A stretch of DNA of 16,795 bases, from positions 1 to 16,795 of the forward strand of contig JBMOQT010000045.1 of the NCBI GenBank assembly GCA_049320945.1, read 5' to 3'. The notes under the pieces were generated by a model. It did not search any database, was not told the DNA's origin, and was given only the letters and a program-made list of their open reading frames with translations. Position 1 is the stretch's first letter. The number at the start of each line of letters is the position of its first letter. This document shows, in pieces, positions 8,574-16,195 of the stretch. The translations under genes and the position numbers were made by a program. This DNA comes from DYIB01 sp049320945 (lineage in GTDB: Bacteria > Pseudomonadota > Gammaproteobacteria > Burkholderiales > Rhodocyclaceae).

Positions 8574-9662
8574 TCAACGCAGCTTCAGGGTCGACAACCC
8601 GAACAGCACCAGCATGATGGTGATGATCCAGAAACGCACCACCACCTGGGTCTCCTTCCAGCCCGACAGCTCGTAGTGATGGTGCAACGGCGCCATGCGC
8701 AGGATGCGCTTGCCGCCGGTCCACTTGAAGTACACCACCTGCAGCATCACCGACAGGGTCTCCACCACGAACACGCCGCCCATGATGAACAGCACGATTT
8801 CCTGGCGCACGATCACCGCCACCGTGCCCAGGGCGGCGCCCAGGGCCAGGGCCCCCACGTCGCCCATGAACACCTCGGCCGGGTAGGCGTTGAACCAGAG
8901 GAAGCCGAGTCCGGCGCCGCACAGGGCGCCGCAGAACACCGCCAGCTCGCCGGCGCCCGGGATGTAGGGTAGCCCCAGGTAGCGGGAGAACACCGAGTGG
9001 CCCGCCACGTAGGCGAAGATGGCGAGCGCGCCGCTCACCATCACCGCCGGCATGATGGCCAGGCCGTCCAGGCCGTCGGTGAGGTTGACGCTGTGGCTGG
9101 TGCCGACGATGACGAAATAGGTGAGCACCACGAAGCCGAAAATGCCCATGGGATAGGCGACGGTCTTGAAGAAGGGCACGATCAGCTCCGTCTGGGCCGG
9201 CACCGTGGCGGTGACGGCGAGATAGACGGCGGCGCCCAGGGCGATGACCGAGGTCCAGAAGTACTTCCAGCGGGAAGCCAGCCCCTTGGGATTGCGATGC
9301 ACCACCTTGCGCCAGTCGTCCACCCAGCCGACGGCGCCGAAGCCCAGGGTCACCAGTAGCACCACCCACACGTAGCGATTGGTCAGGTCGCCCCACAGCA
9401 GGGTGGTGATGGCGATGGCGATGAGGATCAGGGCGCCGCCCATGGTGGGCGTGCCGGCCTTGGTGAGATGGGTCTGGGGACCGTCGTCGCGCACCGCCTG
9501 GCCGATCTTCTTGGCCATCAGCCAGCGGATCACCGGCGGCCCCAGCACGAAGGAGATCACCAGCGCCGTCATGCCCGCCAGCACCGCGCGCAGCGTGATG
9601 TAGCTGAAGACGTTGAAGGCGCGGATGTCCTTGGCCAGCCACTCGGCCAGTTCCAGCAGCAT
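8574..9662 (-). CDS. mraY: Phospho-N-acetylmuramoyl-pentapeptide-transferase
   Basis: MraY is the integral membrane enzyme that transfers phospho-MurNAc-pentapeptide to undecaprenyl phosphate, giving lipid I. The 362-residue protein has about ten hydrophobic segments and all family signatures. These include GTPTMGG (70-76), the DD pair at 115-116 in GWVDDWRK, NLTDGLDGLA (193-202), FMGDVGALALG with Asp268, and the HHH motif at 327-329 in APLHHHYE. The start has a strong Shine-Dalgarno AAGGAGG 8 nt upstream. That fits independent initiation, because mraY is the only gene here separated from its upstream neighbour by a long spacer. The other side is tight: 4 bp to murD. Confidence 0.98.
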   Translation of the reverse strand: MLLELAEWLAKDIRAFNVFSYITLRAVLAGMTALVISFVLGPPVIRWLMAKKIGQAVRDDGPQTHLTKAGTPTMGGALILIAIAITTLLWGDLTNRYVWVVLLVTLGFGAVGWVDDWRKVVHRNPKGLASRWKYFWTSVIALGAAVYLAVTATVPAQTELIVPFFKTVAYPMGIFGFVVLTYFVIVGTSHSVNLTDGLDGLAIMPAVMVSGALAIFAYVAGHSVFSRYLGLPYIPGAGELAVFCGALCGAGLGFLWFNAYPAEVFMGDVGALALGAALGTVAVIVRQEIVLFIMGGVFVVETLSVMLQVVYFKWTGGKRILRMAPLHHHYELSGWKETQVVVRFWIITIMLVLFGLSTLKLR

Positions 9663-9752
9663 CGTTCAGGCCTCCTTGCCGCGGCGGGCGGGGCCGGCTG
9701 GGAGAGTGCCCGGTTGCCGGAGGGCGGGGGGGTCGCCCCCACCCCCACACCC

Positions 9753-9762
9753 NNNNNNNNNN
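9753..9762. other. Assembly gap (10 Ns)
   Basis: Ten undetermined bases lie in a spacer of G-runs, C-runs and palindromes. This is a scaffold gap and the number of Ns is likely nominal. Confidence 0.99.
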
Positions 9763-9785
9763 CGGAGGGCTACCCTCTCCCCCGG

Positions 9786-9811
9786 CCCCTCTCCCGCTCG
9801 CGGGAGAGGGG
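9786..9811. repeat. Perfect palindrome, REP-like
   Basis: The arms CCCCTCTCCCGC (9786-9797) and GCGGGAGAGGGG (9800-9811) are perfectly complementary over 12 bp with a 2-nt loop. CCCTCTCCCCCGGCC precedes them. Short CCTCTCCC/GGGAGAGG palindromes of this kind are familiar as dispersed extragenic repeats in high-GC proteobacteria. Its membership of such a family here is inference from the motif. It could form a stable hairpin in the operon mRNA. Confidence 0.75.
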
Positions 9812-9862
9812 AGCGTTGTGCTCCCCTGGCCCTGTACTCGATCATGTTGGCTTTCCGTCCTC

Positions 9863-11257
9863 TCAATGTTGTGGCGCCGTCGTGCCGTCGGCGGCGATGG
9901 CGTCCGCCACTCGTTCCATGCGCATGAAGCGCGAGCCCTTCACCAGCACCGTGGTGTCGGCGTCGAGCTCGGGCCGCAGCGCCTGGATCAGGTCTTCCAC
10001 CTGGGCGAAATGCTGGCCGCCGCCGCCGAAATTGCGCGCCGCCGCCTCGCTGTATTCGCCCAGGGCGAACAGCAGATCCACCCCCTGGCTCTTGGCGTAG
10101 CCGCCCACCTCGTCGTGGAACTGGCCGCTGCGTTCGCCGATCTCGCCCATGTCGCCCAGGACCAGGATCTTCCTGCCGGGGGTCGAGGCCAGCACGTCGA
10201 TGGCCGCGCGCACCGAGTCCGGGTTGGCGTTGTAGGTGTCGTCGATCAGGGTGGCGCCCTTCACCGCCGGACGCACCTGCAGCCGCCCCTTGACGCCGGC
10301 ATAGCCGCTCAGGCCCGTCACCACGGCTGCCAGCGAGGCGCCGGCGGCAATCGCCGCCGCGGTCGCCGCCAGGGCATTGCGCACGTTGTGCACACCCGGG
10401 ACCTTGAGCTCGATTTGCGCCGCGCCCCGGGGGGTGGCGAGGCTCAGCACGCTGCCGTAGCCACGGCTGGTGAAGCGGCCCCACACGTCGGCGGGCTGCT
10501 CCAGGCCGAAGCTCAGGACGGTGCGGCCGCGGTTGGCGTCGCGCCACATCGGGCTGAAAGGGTCGTCGGCGTTGATCACCGCCGTGCCGCCCGGCTGCAG
10601 GCCCTCGTAGATCTCGCCCTTGGCCCGGGCCACGTCGGCCACGCTGCCCAGCCCCGCCAGATGGGCGCGCTGGGCGTTGTTCACCAGCGCCACGGTGGGC
10701 TTGGCGATGCGCGTGAGATAGCGGATCTCGCCGGGGTGGTTCATGCCCATTTCGATGACCGCGGCGCGATGACCGGAATTCAGCCGCAGCAGCATGATGG
10801 GCAGGCCGATGTCGTTGTTGAGGTTGCCCTCGGTGGCGAGCACCGCCGTGGCGGCGTCGGCGCCGTCCAGCGCCGCCTGGGCGCGCAGGATCGCTGCGGT
10901 CATCTCCTTGACCGTAGTCTTGCCGTTGCTGCCCGTGACGCCCACCAGGGGCAGGGTGAACTTGTCGCGCCAGTAGCCGGCGAGCCTGCCCAGGGCCAGG
11001 CGCGTGTCGTCCACCACCAGCAGGGGCCGTGCTTCGGCCTCCGGCCTGGCCCAGGCGGAATCCACCAGGGCAGCGGCCGCGCCCTGGTTCAGGGCGGCCG
11101 CCACAAAGTCGTGGCCGTCGAAGCGCTGCCCGCGCAGGGCGACGAACAGCTGGCCGGGGACCAGGGTGCGCGTGTCGGTGGATACACCGGTGATGCGCGC
11201 GTTGCCTTGTACGGCGGTCCCGCCTACGGCCCGGGCGGCTTCCTGGAGATCCATCAT
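9863..11257 (-). CDS. murF: UDP-MurNAc-tripeptide--D-alanyl-D-alanine ligase
   Basis: MurF attaches the D-Ala-D-Ala made by Ddl to UDP-MurNAc-tripeptide, completing the pentapeptide precursor. The 464-residue Mur ligase has the N-terminal segment STDTRTLVPGQLFVALRGQRFDGH, the P-loop GVTGSNGKTTVKEM with Lys113, EMGMNHPGEI, NNAQRAHL, and GVHNVRNALAA. The C-terminal domain shows DDTYNANPDSVRAA and LGDMGEIGE. The ATG at 11257 overlaps the murE stop as ATGA and has GAGGGG 7 nt upstream. A second ATG directly follows and would shorten the product by one residue. After the stop comes the long spacer before mraY. Confidence 0.97.
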   Translation of the reverse strand: MMDLQEAARAVGGTAVQGNARITGVSTDTRTLVPGQLFVALRGQRFDGHDFVAAALNQGAAAALVDSAWARPEAEARPLLVVDDTRLALGRLAGYWRDKFTLPLVGVTGSNGKTTVKEMTAAILRAQAALDGADAATAVLATEGNLNNDIGLPIMLLRLNSGHRAAVIEMGMNHPGEIRYLTRIAKPTVALVNNAQRAHLAGLGSVADVARAKGEIYEGLQPGGTAVINADDPFSPMWRDANRGRTVLSFGLEQPADVWGRFTSRGYGSVLSLATPRGAAQIELKVPGVHNVRNALAATAAAIAAGASLAAVVTGLSGYAGVKGRLQVRPAVKGATLIDDTYNANPDSVRAAIDVLASTPGRKILVLGDMGEIGERSGQFHDEVGGYAKSQGVDLLFALGEYSEAAARNFGGGGQHFAQVEDLIQALRPELDADTTVLVKGSRFMRMERVADAIAADGTTAPQH

Positions 11258-12750
11258 GGCCGCGCCCCTCGCGCCGCCAGCGCGGCCGCCGCCTGCTCCA
11301 GGTCGGAGAAGGGCAGACGCCGACCGGCGATCTCCTGGTAGGGCTCGTGCCCCTTGCCGGCGATCAGCACCACGTCCGAGGCGTCCGCCTCCAGCAGGGC
11401 GCGCCGGATCGCCTGGGCCCGGTCGGCGACGCGCACCGCGCGCCCGCCGGTGCCGCGGGCGATGTCGTCCAGGATGCGCTCCGGATCCTCGCCCCGGGGG
11501 TTGTCGCTGGTGAGGATCACCTGGTCCGCCTGGCGCACCGCCACCTCGCCCATGAGGGGGCGCTTGCCCGGATCGCGCTCGCCGCCACAGCCGAACACGC
11601 ATACCAGCCTGCCGCCGCGCGCCTTGACCGTGGGCCGCAGAGCCGCCAGGGCTTTCTCCAGGGCATCAGGGGTGTGGGCATAGTCGATCACCGCCAGGGG
11701 CGCGTCGATGCCGCCCACGGTCTGCATGCGCCCCGGCGGCGGCGTCAGGCGGTTGATGGCCGCCACGGCGCGCTCCAGGGGGATGTCGGATGCCAGCAGC
11801 GCTCCCAGCACCGCCAGCAGGTTGGCGGCGTTGAACTCGCCGACCATGGGCACGGCGATGGCCGCCTCGCCTTCGGGCGTGCTCACGGTGAAGCGCAGGC
11901 CGGCGCCGGTGAGGCTCAGCTCGCGCACGGTGAGCAGCAGGTCGCCGGCGGCAGCCGCGTGGAGGTGGGACGCGAGGGAGTAGCCGATGCGGCGCACGCC
12001 GCGGTCGCGCAGCTGCTCGAAGATCTCGCGTCCCACCGGGTCGTCCAGATTGAGCACCGCGCTCTTCAGGTGCGGCCAGGCGAACAGCTTCTTCTTGGCC
12101 TCGGCGTAAGCCCCCATGCTGCCGTGGTATTCCAGGTGGTCGCGGGTCAGGTTGGTGAACACGGCGATGTCGAAACGCACGCCGTTCACCCGTGCCTGGT
12201 CGAGGCCGATGGACGACACCTCCATCGCCACCGCCTGGGCGCCCTGGTTGCGGAAACGGCCTAGCAGCGAGTGCACGGTGAGCGCATCGGGCGTCGTGTT
12301 GAGGCTTTCCTCCAGCTCCCCGGGAAAGCCGGCACCGAGCGTGCCGATCACCGCGCACTTGCGTTCCAGCGCCGCAAGCGCGCGCGCGATCCACTGGCTC
12401 ACGGAAGTCTTGCCGTTGGTGCCGGTCACGCCCACCATCCACATGGCTTCACTGGGCCGGCCGTAGACGATGTGGGCCAGATAGCCGGACAGCTCGCGCA
12501 AGTGCTCCACCGGCAGGTTGGGCACGGTGTGCTCGGCGCGCCAGTAGTAGCCGCGGCGCTCCCACAGTACCGCCGCCGGCTGGCGCGCCAGGGCCTGGGC
12601 GATGAAGCTGCGCCCGTCCGCGTGCGCTCCCGGCATGGCCAGGAACACGTCGCCCGGGACGAGCGCCCGGGAATCGGCGCACAGGCTGTGGGCCTTGACG
12701 CCCGTGCGCGCCAGTTCCTCGAGGATGTGCATGGCGGCCTGCTCGCTCAC
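11254..12750 (-). CDS. murE: UDP-MurNAc-L-Ala-D-Glu--2,6-diaminopimelate ligase
   Basis: MurE adds the third residue of the stem peptide. The 498-residue protein has an N-terminal CADSRALVPGDVFLAMPG segment and the P-loop GVTGTNGKTS with Lys114. EVSSIGLDQ, NLTRDHLEYHG and the AEAK segment (Lys219, likely the carbamylated lysine) follow, then DYAHTPDALE and the DNPRGEDP motif at 416-423. DNPR is the signature of enzymes that use meso-diaminopimelate rather than lysine. The start is taken as GTG (12748-12750), overlapping the ftsI stop as GTGA with GGAG 5 nt upstream. The ATG at 12732 is the alternative and would remove six residues. The frame remains open upstream only as a shadow of ftsI. Confidence 0.96.
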   Translation of the reverse strand: MSEQAAMHILEELARTGVKAHSLCADSRALVPGDVFLAMPGAHADGRSFIAQALARQPAAVLWERRGYYWRAEHTVPNLPVEHLRELSGYLAHIVYGRPSEAMWMVGVTGTNGKTSVSQWIARALAALERKCAVIGTLGAGFPGELEESLNTTPDALTVHSLLGRFRNQGAQAVAMEVSSIGLDQARVNGVRFDIAVFTNLTRDHLEYHGSMGAYAEAKKKLFAWPHLKSAVLNLDDPVGREIFEQLRDRGVRRIGYSLASHLHAAAAGDLLLTVRELSLTGAGLRFTVSTPEGEAAIAVPMVGEFNAANLLAVLGALLASDIPLERAVAAINRLTPPPGRMQTVGGIDAPLAVIDYAHTPDALEKALAALRPTVKARGGRLVCVFGCGGERDPGKRPLMGEVAVRQADQVILTSDNPRGEDPERILDDIARGTGGRAVRVADRAQAIRRALLEADASDVVLIAGKGHEPYQEIAGRRLPFSDLEQAAAALAARGARP

Positions 12751-14489
12751 ATGGACTCCGGCACGGGCGGAACCTCCCGGGCAGCGTTGTGGCGCGCCAC
12801 CTGCACCGGCGCCAACGGCATGTCGGGCGGCACGCCCAGGGCGCGCAGCGCGCCCGCCATGACCCGGGAGAACACTGGCGCCGCCACCTCGCCGCCGTAG
12901 TAGCGGCCGGCGGAGGGCTCGTCGATCATGACGGCGACGATGAGGCGCGGGTCGGAGGCCGGCGCGAAGCCGACGAAGGAGGACACGTAGTGGTTGCTGT
13001 AGCGCCCCCCTTCCAGCTTGTGGGCGGTGCCGGTCTTGCCCGCCACCCGGTAGCCGGGCACCTGGGCCTTGGGCGCCGTGCCGCCCGGCTGCACCGCCAT
13101 TTCCAGCATCAGGCGCACTTCCCGCGCCGTCTGCTGCGAGAACACGCGCCGGCCGGCGAGCGGCGGCGTGTCCAGCCGGGTGAGGGACAGGGGGATCAGG
13201 TCGCCGTCGCGGGCGAACACCAGATAGGCGCGGGCGAGCTGCATCAGCGACACGGAGATGCCGTGGCCATAGGACATGGTGGCCTGCTCGATGGGGCGCC
13301 AGGTCTTGTAGGGACGCAGCCGCCCTCCCGCCTCGCCCGGGAAGCCCAGTTTCGGCGGGGTGCCGAAGCCCAGGGTATCGAACATCTGCCACATCTCTTC
13401 GGGAGCCAGGTTGGCGGCGATCTTGGCCACGCCCACGTTGCTCGATTTCTGCACCACTTCGGCCACGGTCAGCAGGCCATGGGGATGGGCGTCATGAATG
13501 GTGGCGTTGCCTATGGTCAGGCGCCCGGGGGCCGTCTGGATCTGGCTGTCGAAGCGGTAACGCCCCTTCTCCAGGGCGAGGGCCACGGTGAAGGGTTTCA
13601 TGGTGGACCCGGGCTCGAAGGTGTCGGTGAGCGCCCGGTTGCGCAGCTGCGCCCCGGACAGCTTGCCCCGGTTATTTGGGTTATAGGCCGGCAGGTTGGC
13701 CAGCGCCAGCACCTCGCCGCTCTTGGCATCCAGCACGACGATGCCGCCGGCCCTGGCCTTGTGCTCGGCGAGGGCCTGCTTGAGATGGGTGTGGGCCAGA
13801 TACTGGATCTTGGCATCCAGGGCCAGGGTGATGTCCTGTCCGTCCTGGGGCTTCCTGACGCTCTCCACGTCTTCAACGATGCGCCCCAGCCGGTCCTTGA
13901 TGACGCGGCGGCTGCCCGGTTTACCGGCCAGCCGGGGGTCGAACGCCAGCTCTATGCCCTCCTGGCCGTTTTCATCCACGCCGGTGAAGCCCACCACGTG
14001 GGCGGTGACCTCGCCCGCAGGATAGTAGCGCCGGTATTCCTTCTGCTGATGAATGCCGGGCAGGTTCAGGGCCGCCACCCGCTCCGCCACGTCGGGGGCG
14101 ATCTGGCGCTTGATGAACACGAAGTCGCTGTCGGCGGCCAACTTGCGGCTCACCTCGCGCGGCTCCATCTCCAGCAGCCGGGCGAGCTCGCGCACCTGGG
14201 CTGGCGTGAGCCTGGCGTCCTCGGGAATGGCCCAGATCGACTTGACCGGCGTGGACACCGCAAGCATGTCGCCGTGCCGGTCGGCGATGCGCCCGCGGGT
14301 GGCCGACAGTTCGATGACACGCGAATAGCGCGACTCGCCCTTCTGCTGCAGGAAGTCGTTGTTGACCCCCTGCAGGTAAAGGGCGCGGGCCATCAGCGCG
14401 CCGAAGGCGGTAAGCAGCATCAGCAGCACCAGGCGGGCGCGCCACGTGGGCAGCAGGGACGAGAGCAGGGGGCTGTTGGCAAACTTCAT
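12747..14489 (-). CDS. ftsI: Septal peptidoglycan transpeptidase FtsI (PBP3)
   Basis: FtsI is the class B penicillin-binding protein that crosslinks septal peptidoglycan made by FtsW. The 580-residue protein has a short cytoplasmic tail and a membrane anchor at about 19-38. The pedestal domain includes RGRIADRHGDMLAVS (65-79), and the transpeptidase domain follows. The three catalytic motifs are intact: STMK with Ser295, SSN at 349-351, and KTGT at 485-488. The length and motif spacing are close to E. coli PBP3 (Ser307, 588 residues). The ATG is one base after the ftsL stop. The 3' end overlaps murE as GTGA. Confidence 0.97.
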   Translation of the reverse strand: MKFANSPLLSSLLPTWRARLVLLMLLTAFGALMARALYLQGVNNDFLQQKGESRYSRVIELSATRGRIADRHGDMLAVSTPVKSIWAIPEDARLTPAQVRELARLLEMEPREVSRKLAADSDFVFIKRQIAPDVAERVAALNLPGIHQQKEYRRYYPAGEVTAHVVGFTGVDENGQEGIELAFDPRLAGKPGSRRVIKDRLGRIVEDVESVRKPQDGQDITLALDAKIQYLAHTHLKQALAEHKARAGGIVVLDAKSGEVLALANLPAYNPNNRGKLSGAQLRNRALTDTFEPGSTMKPFTVALALEKGRYRFDSQIQTAPGRLTIGNATIHDAHPHGLLTVAEVVQKSSNVGVAKIAANLAPEEMWQMFDTLGFGTPPKLGFPGEAGGRLRPYKTWRPIEQATMSYGHGISVSLMQLARAYLVFARDGDLIPLSLTRLDTPPLAGRRVFSQQTAREVRLMLEMAVQPGGTAPKAQVPGYRVAGKTGTAHKLEGGRYSNHYVSSFVGFAPASDPRLIVAVMIDEPSAGRYYGGEVAAPVFSRVMAGALRALGVPPDMPLAPVQVARHNAAREVPPVPESM

Positions 14490-14490
14490 C

Positions 14491-14766
14491 CTAGTTACCC
14501 CCGCCCGGCGGCTCCACGGCGATCATCTGCCCCGGGGCCGGCGCCTGCATGCGCAGCCGTTCCCGGGCGATGCGCTCGATGCGCCCGTGGGCCGCCCAGG
14601 TGCTCTGCTCCAGTTGCAGTTGGCCCCATTCCACTTCCAGCTGGCGCATGCGCTCCTGCTCGCGCTCCAGCTCATGGAACAGCTTGCGCGCCTCGTGCTG
14701 GGAGGCGACCGCCCCGAGGGCGCAGGCGACGGTAGCGACGATGAGCATGATGTTGAGGCGCAGCAC
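14491..14766 (-). CDS. ftsL: Cell division protein FtsL
   Basis: FtsL is a small bitopic membrane protein that pairs with FtsB through a coiled coil, binds FtsQ and activates FtsW-FtsI. The 91 residues show one hydrophobic segment at about 5-21, then a charged heptad-like stretch (about 22-60) beginning ASQHEARKLFHELEREQ. The SQHEARKLF pattern after the membrane helix is typical of proteobacterial FtsL. The start is GTG (14764-14766), one base after the rsmH stop, with AGGA 6 nt upstream. The ATG at codon 7 would cut into the membrane helix and is less likely. Position between rsmH and ftsI supports the call strongly. Confidence 0.93.
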   Translation of the reverse strand: MLRLNIMLIVATVACALGAVASQHEARKLFHELEREQERMRQLEVEWGQLQLEQSTWAAHGRIERIARERLRMQAPAPGQMIAVEPPGGGN

Positions 14767-14767
14767 C

Positions 14768-15697
14768 TCAGTTCCTTTCCGCCACCCGCATGATGGCGCT
14801 GCGCGCGCGCGGATTGTCGGCCACCTCCTGCGCGCTCGGGCGCACCGGCTTGCCCACCAGCCTCAGGCGCCCGCGCGGTATCTCGGCGGCACGCAGGGGC
14901 AGCCTGGCCGGCACCCGGGGGCTCGCCTCATCCCGCAAGAAGCGCTTGACGATGCGGTCTTCCAGGGAATGAAAGCTGATCACCACCAGGCGGCCGCCCG
15001 GTTTGAGCGCGTCGACGCATTGGGGCAGTGCTAGCGACAATTCCTCAAGTTCCTGATTGATGTAAATCCGTATAGCCTGAAAACTGCGCGTCGCCGGATG
15101 CTGGCCTTGCTCGCGCGTGCGGACGGCTTGTGCCACGATCTCGGCAAGTTGTCGAGTGGTTGCGATAGGCCCCCGACCCCTTGCAGCAACAATCGCCTTT
15201 GCAATCTCTGAAGCAAACCGTTCTTCGCCATAGCTTTTTATTACCTCCGCGATTTGCCGCTGGCTCGCCTCCGCCAGCCATTGCGCCGCCGTCCTCCCGC
15301 GGCTCGTATCCATGCGCATATCCAGCGGCGCATCGAAGCGGAAGCTCATTCCCCGCGCCGCGTCGTCCAGCTGGGGCGAGGACACGCCTAGATCCATGAG
15401 CACGCCGTCCACCGCCGCCACGCCGATGGCATCCAGCACCCGCCGCAGCTCGCTGAACGCCGCATGCCGCAACACCAGCCGCCCGTCGCTGATGTGCTGG
15501 CCCGCCGCCACCGCCTCCGGATCCCGGTCCAGGGCGATCAGCTTCCCCTGCTCGCCCAGCCGCGCCAGGATCAGGCGGCTGTGGCCGCCGCGTCCGAAGG
15601 TGGCATCCACATAGACCCCGTCGGGCCTCACGGCCAGAGCCTCGACCGCTTGTTCCAGCAGAACGCTCTTGTGGAGCGTTCCCGAATCCGTGCTCAC
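14768..15697 (-). CDS. rsmH: 16S rRNA (cytosine1402-N4)-methyltransferase RsmH (MraW)
   Basis: RsmH methylates N4 of C1402 in the 16S rRNA decoding centre using S-adenosylmethionine. The 309-residue protein (E. coli 313) has HKSVLLEQAVEAL at the N terminus and the SAM loop DATFGRGGHS (31-40). It also shows LDRDP (57-61), MDLGVSSPQLDD (101-112), GRLVVISFHSLEDRIVKRF and a C-terminal NPRARSAIMRVAE. The start is GTG (15695-15697), overlapping the mraZ stop as GTGA; a longer frame upstream is a shadow of mraZ. Codons for about residues 150-222 are unlike the rest of the window: they are AT-richer, with ATA, CTA, AGG, GTT and GCA. The protein motifs there (SYGEERFASEIAKAIV) look normal. Confidence 0.96.
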   Translation of the reverse strand: MSTDSGTLHKSVLLEQAVEALAVRPDGVYVDATFGRGGHSRLILARLGEQGKLIALDRDPEAVAAGQHISDGRLVLRHAAFSELRRVLDAIGVAAVDGVLMDLGVSSPQLDDAARGMSFRFDAPLDMRMDTSRGRTAAQWLAEASQRQIAEVIKSYGEERFASEIAKAIVAARGRGPIATTRQLAEIVAQAVRTREQGQHPATRSFQAIRIYINQELEELSLALPQCVDALKPGGRLVVISFHSLEDRIVKRFLRDEASPRVPARLPLRAAEIPRGRLRLVGKPVRPSAQEVADNPRARSAIMRVAERN

Positions 15698-15706
15698 AGT
15701 GTGAGC
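15692..15706. repeat. Inverted repeat over the mraZ stop and rsmH start
   Basis: GCTCACA and TGTGAGC flank a single central base, giving a perfect 7-1-7 inverted repeat that contains the rsmH GTG and the mraZ TGA. In mRNA it could form a 6-bp hairpin that hides the rsmH start until ribosomes translating mraZ open it. It may also be chance within coding sequence. Confidence 0.6.
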
Positions 15707-16134
15707 GTCTCCATGCCCGGCGGCAGCAGCTTGTCGCCCAGGGCAAAAATCGCTTCCTGCTGCTTGTGCCAGCCTTCGTCCGACCAAAGCTCGAAGTGGT
15801 TCCCCTGGCCCACCAGCCACACTTCCTTTTCCAGCCCCGCATAGCGGCGCAGCTCCGGCGCGATCAGCACGCGGCCGGCCGCATCCATCTCCTCCTCGCG
15901 GGCGAAACCCACCAGGAGACGCTTCAACAGGGCGGATTGCTGCTCCAGGCTGGGGGCCGCCAGCACTTTGTCGCGTATCGGTTCCCAGGCAGGCAGGGGG
16001 TACAGGAGCAGGCAGCGGTGGGGATGGGCGGTGAGCACCAGGCTGCCGGCGGCGGCGAGCGCTTCCCGGTGGCGCGCGGGGACAGCGAGCCGTCCTTTCG
16101 CATCGAGATTCAGCGCCGCCGCTCCCTGAAACAT
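15694..16134 (-). CDS. mraZ: Transcriptional regulator MraZ
   Basis: MraZ is a nucleoid-associated DNA-binding protein that, in E. coli, represses its own dcw operon by binding repeated GTGGG boxes near the promoter. The 146-residue product (E. coli 152) contains two AbrB/SpoVT-like swapped-hairpin units. Each has the DxxGR signature: LDAKGRLAVP (D11, G14-R15) and MDAAGRVLIAP (D84, G87-R88). The start is the ATG at 16134, which begins MFQGAAALNLDAKGR as usual for the family; a longer frame upstream has no family resemblance. GGGGG precedes the start by four bases. Three matching boxes lie at the promoter upstream, supporting autorepression. The 3' end overlaps rsmH as GTGA. Confidence 0.97.
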   Translation of the reverse strand: MFQGAAALNLDAKGRLAVPARHREALAAAGSLVLTAHPHRCLLLYPLPAWEPIRDKVLAAPSLEQQSALLKRLLVGFAREEEMDAAGRVLIAPELRRYAGLEKEVWLVGQGNHFELWSDEGWHKQQEAIFALGDKLLPPGMETLTL

Positions 16135-16170
16135 GCCGCCCCCATTCTTTTCAAGCGGGAAGAGCTGGTT

Positions 16171-16195
16171 CCCACTTTTCTCCACTATTTCCCAC
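16171..16195 (-). promoter_or_regulatory. MraZ operator: three 10-bp-spaced boxes
   Basis: On the minus strand the boxes are GTGGG (16195-16191), GTGGA (16185-16181) and GTGGG (16175-16171). Each is separated by 5 nt, an exact 10-bp period. Three such direct repeats upstream of mraZ are the known MraZ binding site in E. coli. The first overlaps the proposed -10 box and the other two lie around and just after the predicted transcription start, which suits repression. Confidence 0.88.

Larger units (their letters stand above)
9663..9862. other. 200-bp mraY-murF spacer with repeats and assembly gap
   Basis: This is the only long spacer inside the gene cluster. No protein-coding gene is apparent. 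From the murF side it holds a perfect palindrome with a second overlapping hairpin, C- and G-rich low-complexity sequence, 10 Ns at 9753-9762, and the mraY ribosome binding site. An 8-bp direct repeat, CGGAGGGC, occurs on both sides of the Ns at 9718-9725 and 9763-9770. No intrinsic terminator with a T-run is seen on the minus strand, so transcription from murF into mraY is probably continuous. The true length is unknown because the Ns may stand for any amount of sequence. Confidence 0.8.

Noticed and set aside
12789..14735. 648-codon open frame on the plus strand
   Set aside because: It lies opposite ftsI and ftsL, whose catalytic motifs are intact. The predicted protein is rich in His, Gly, Arg and Ala with no recognisable domain, typical of the antisense frame of high-GC genes.
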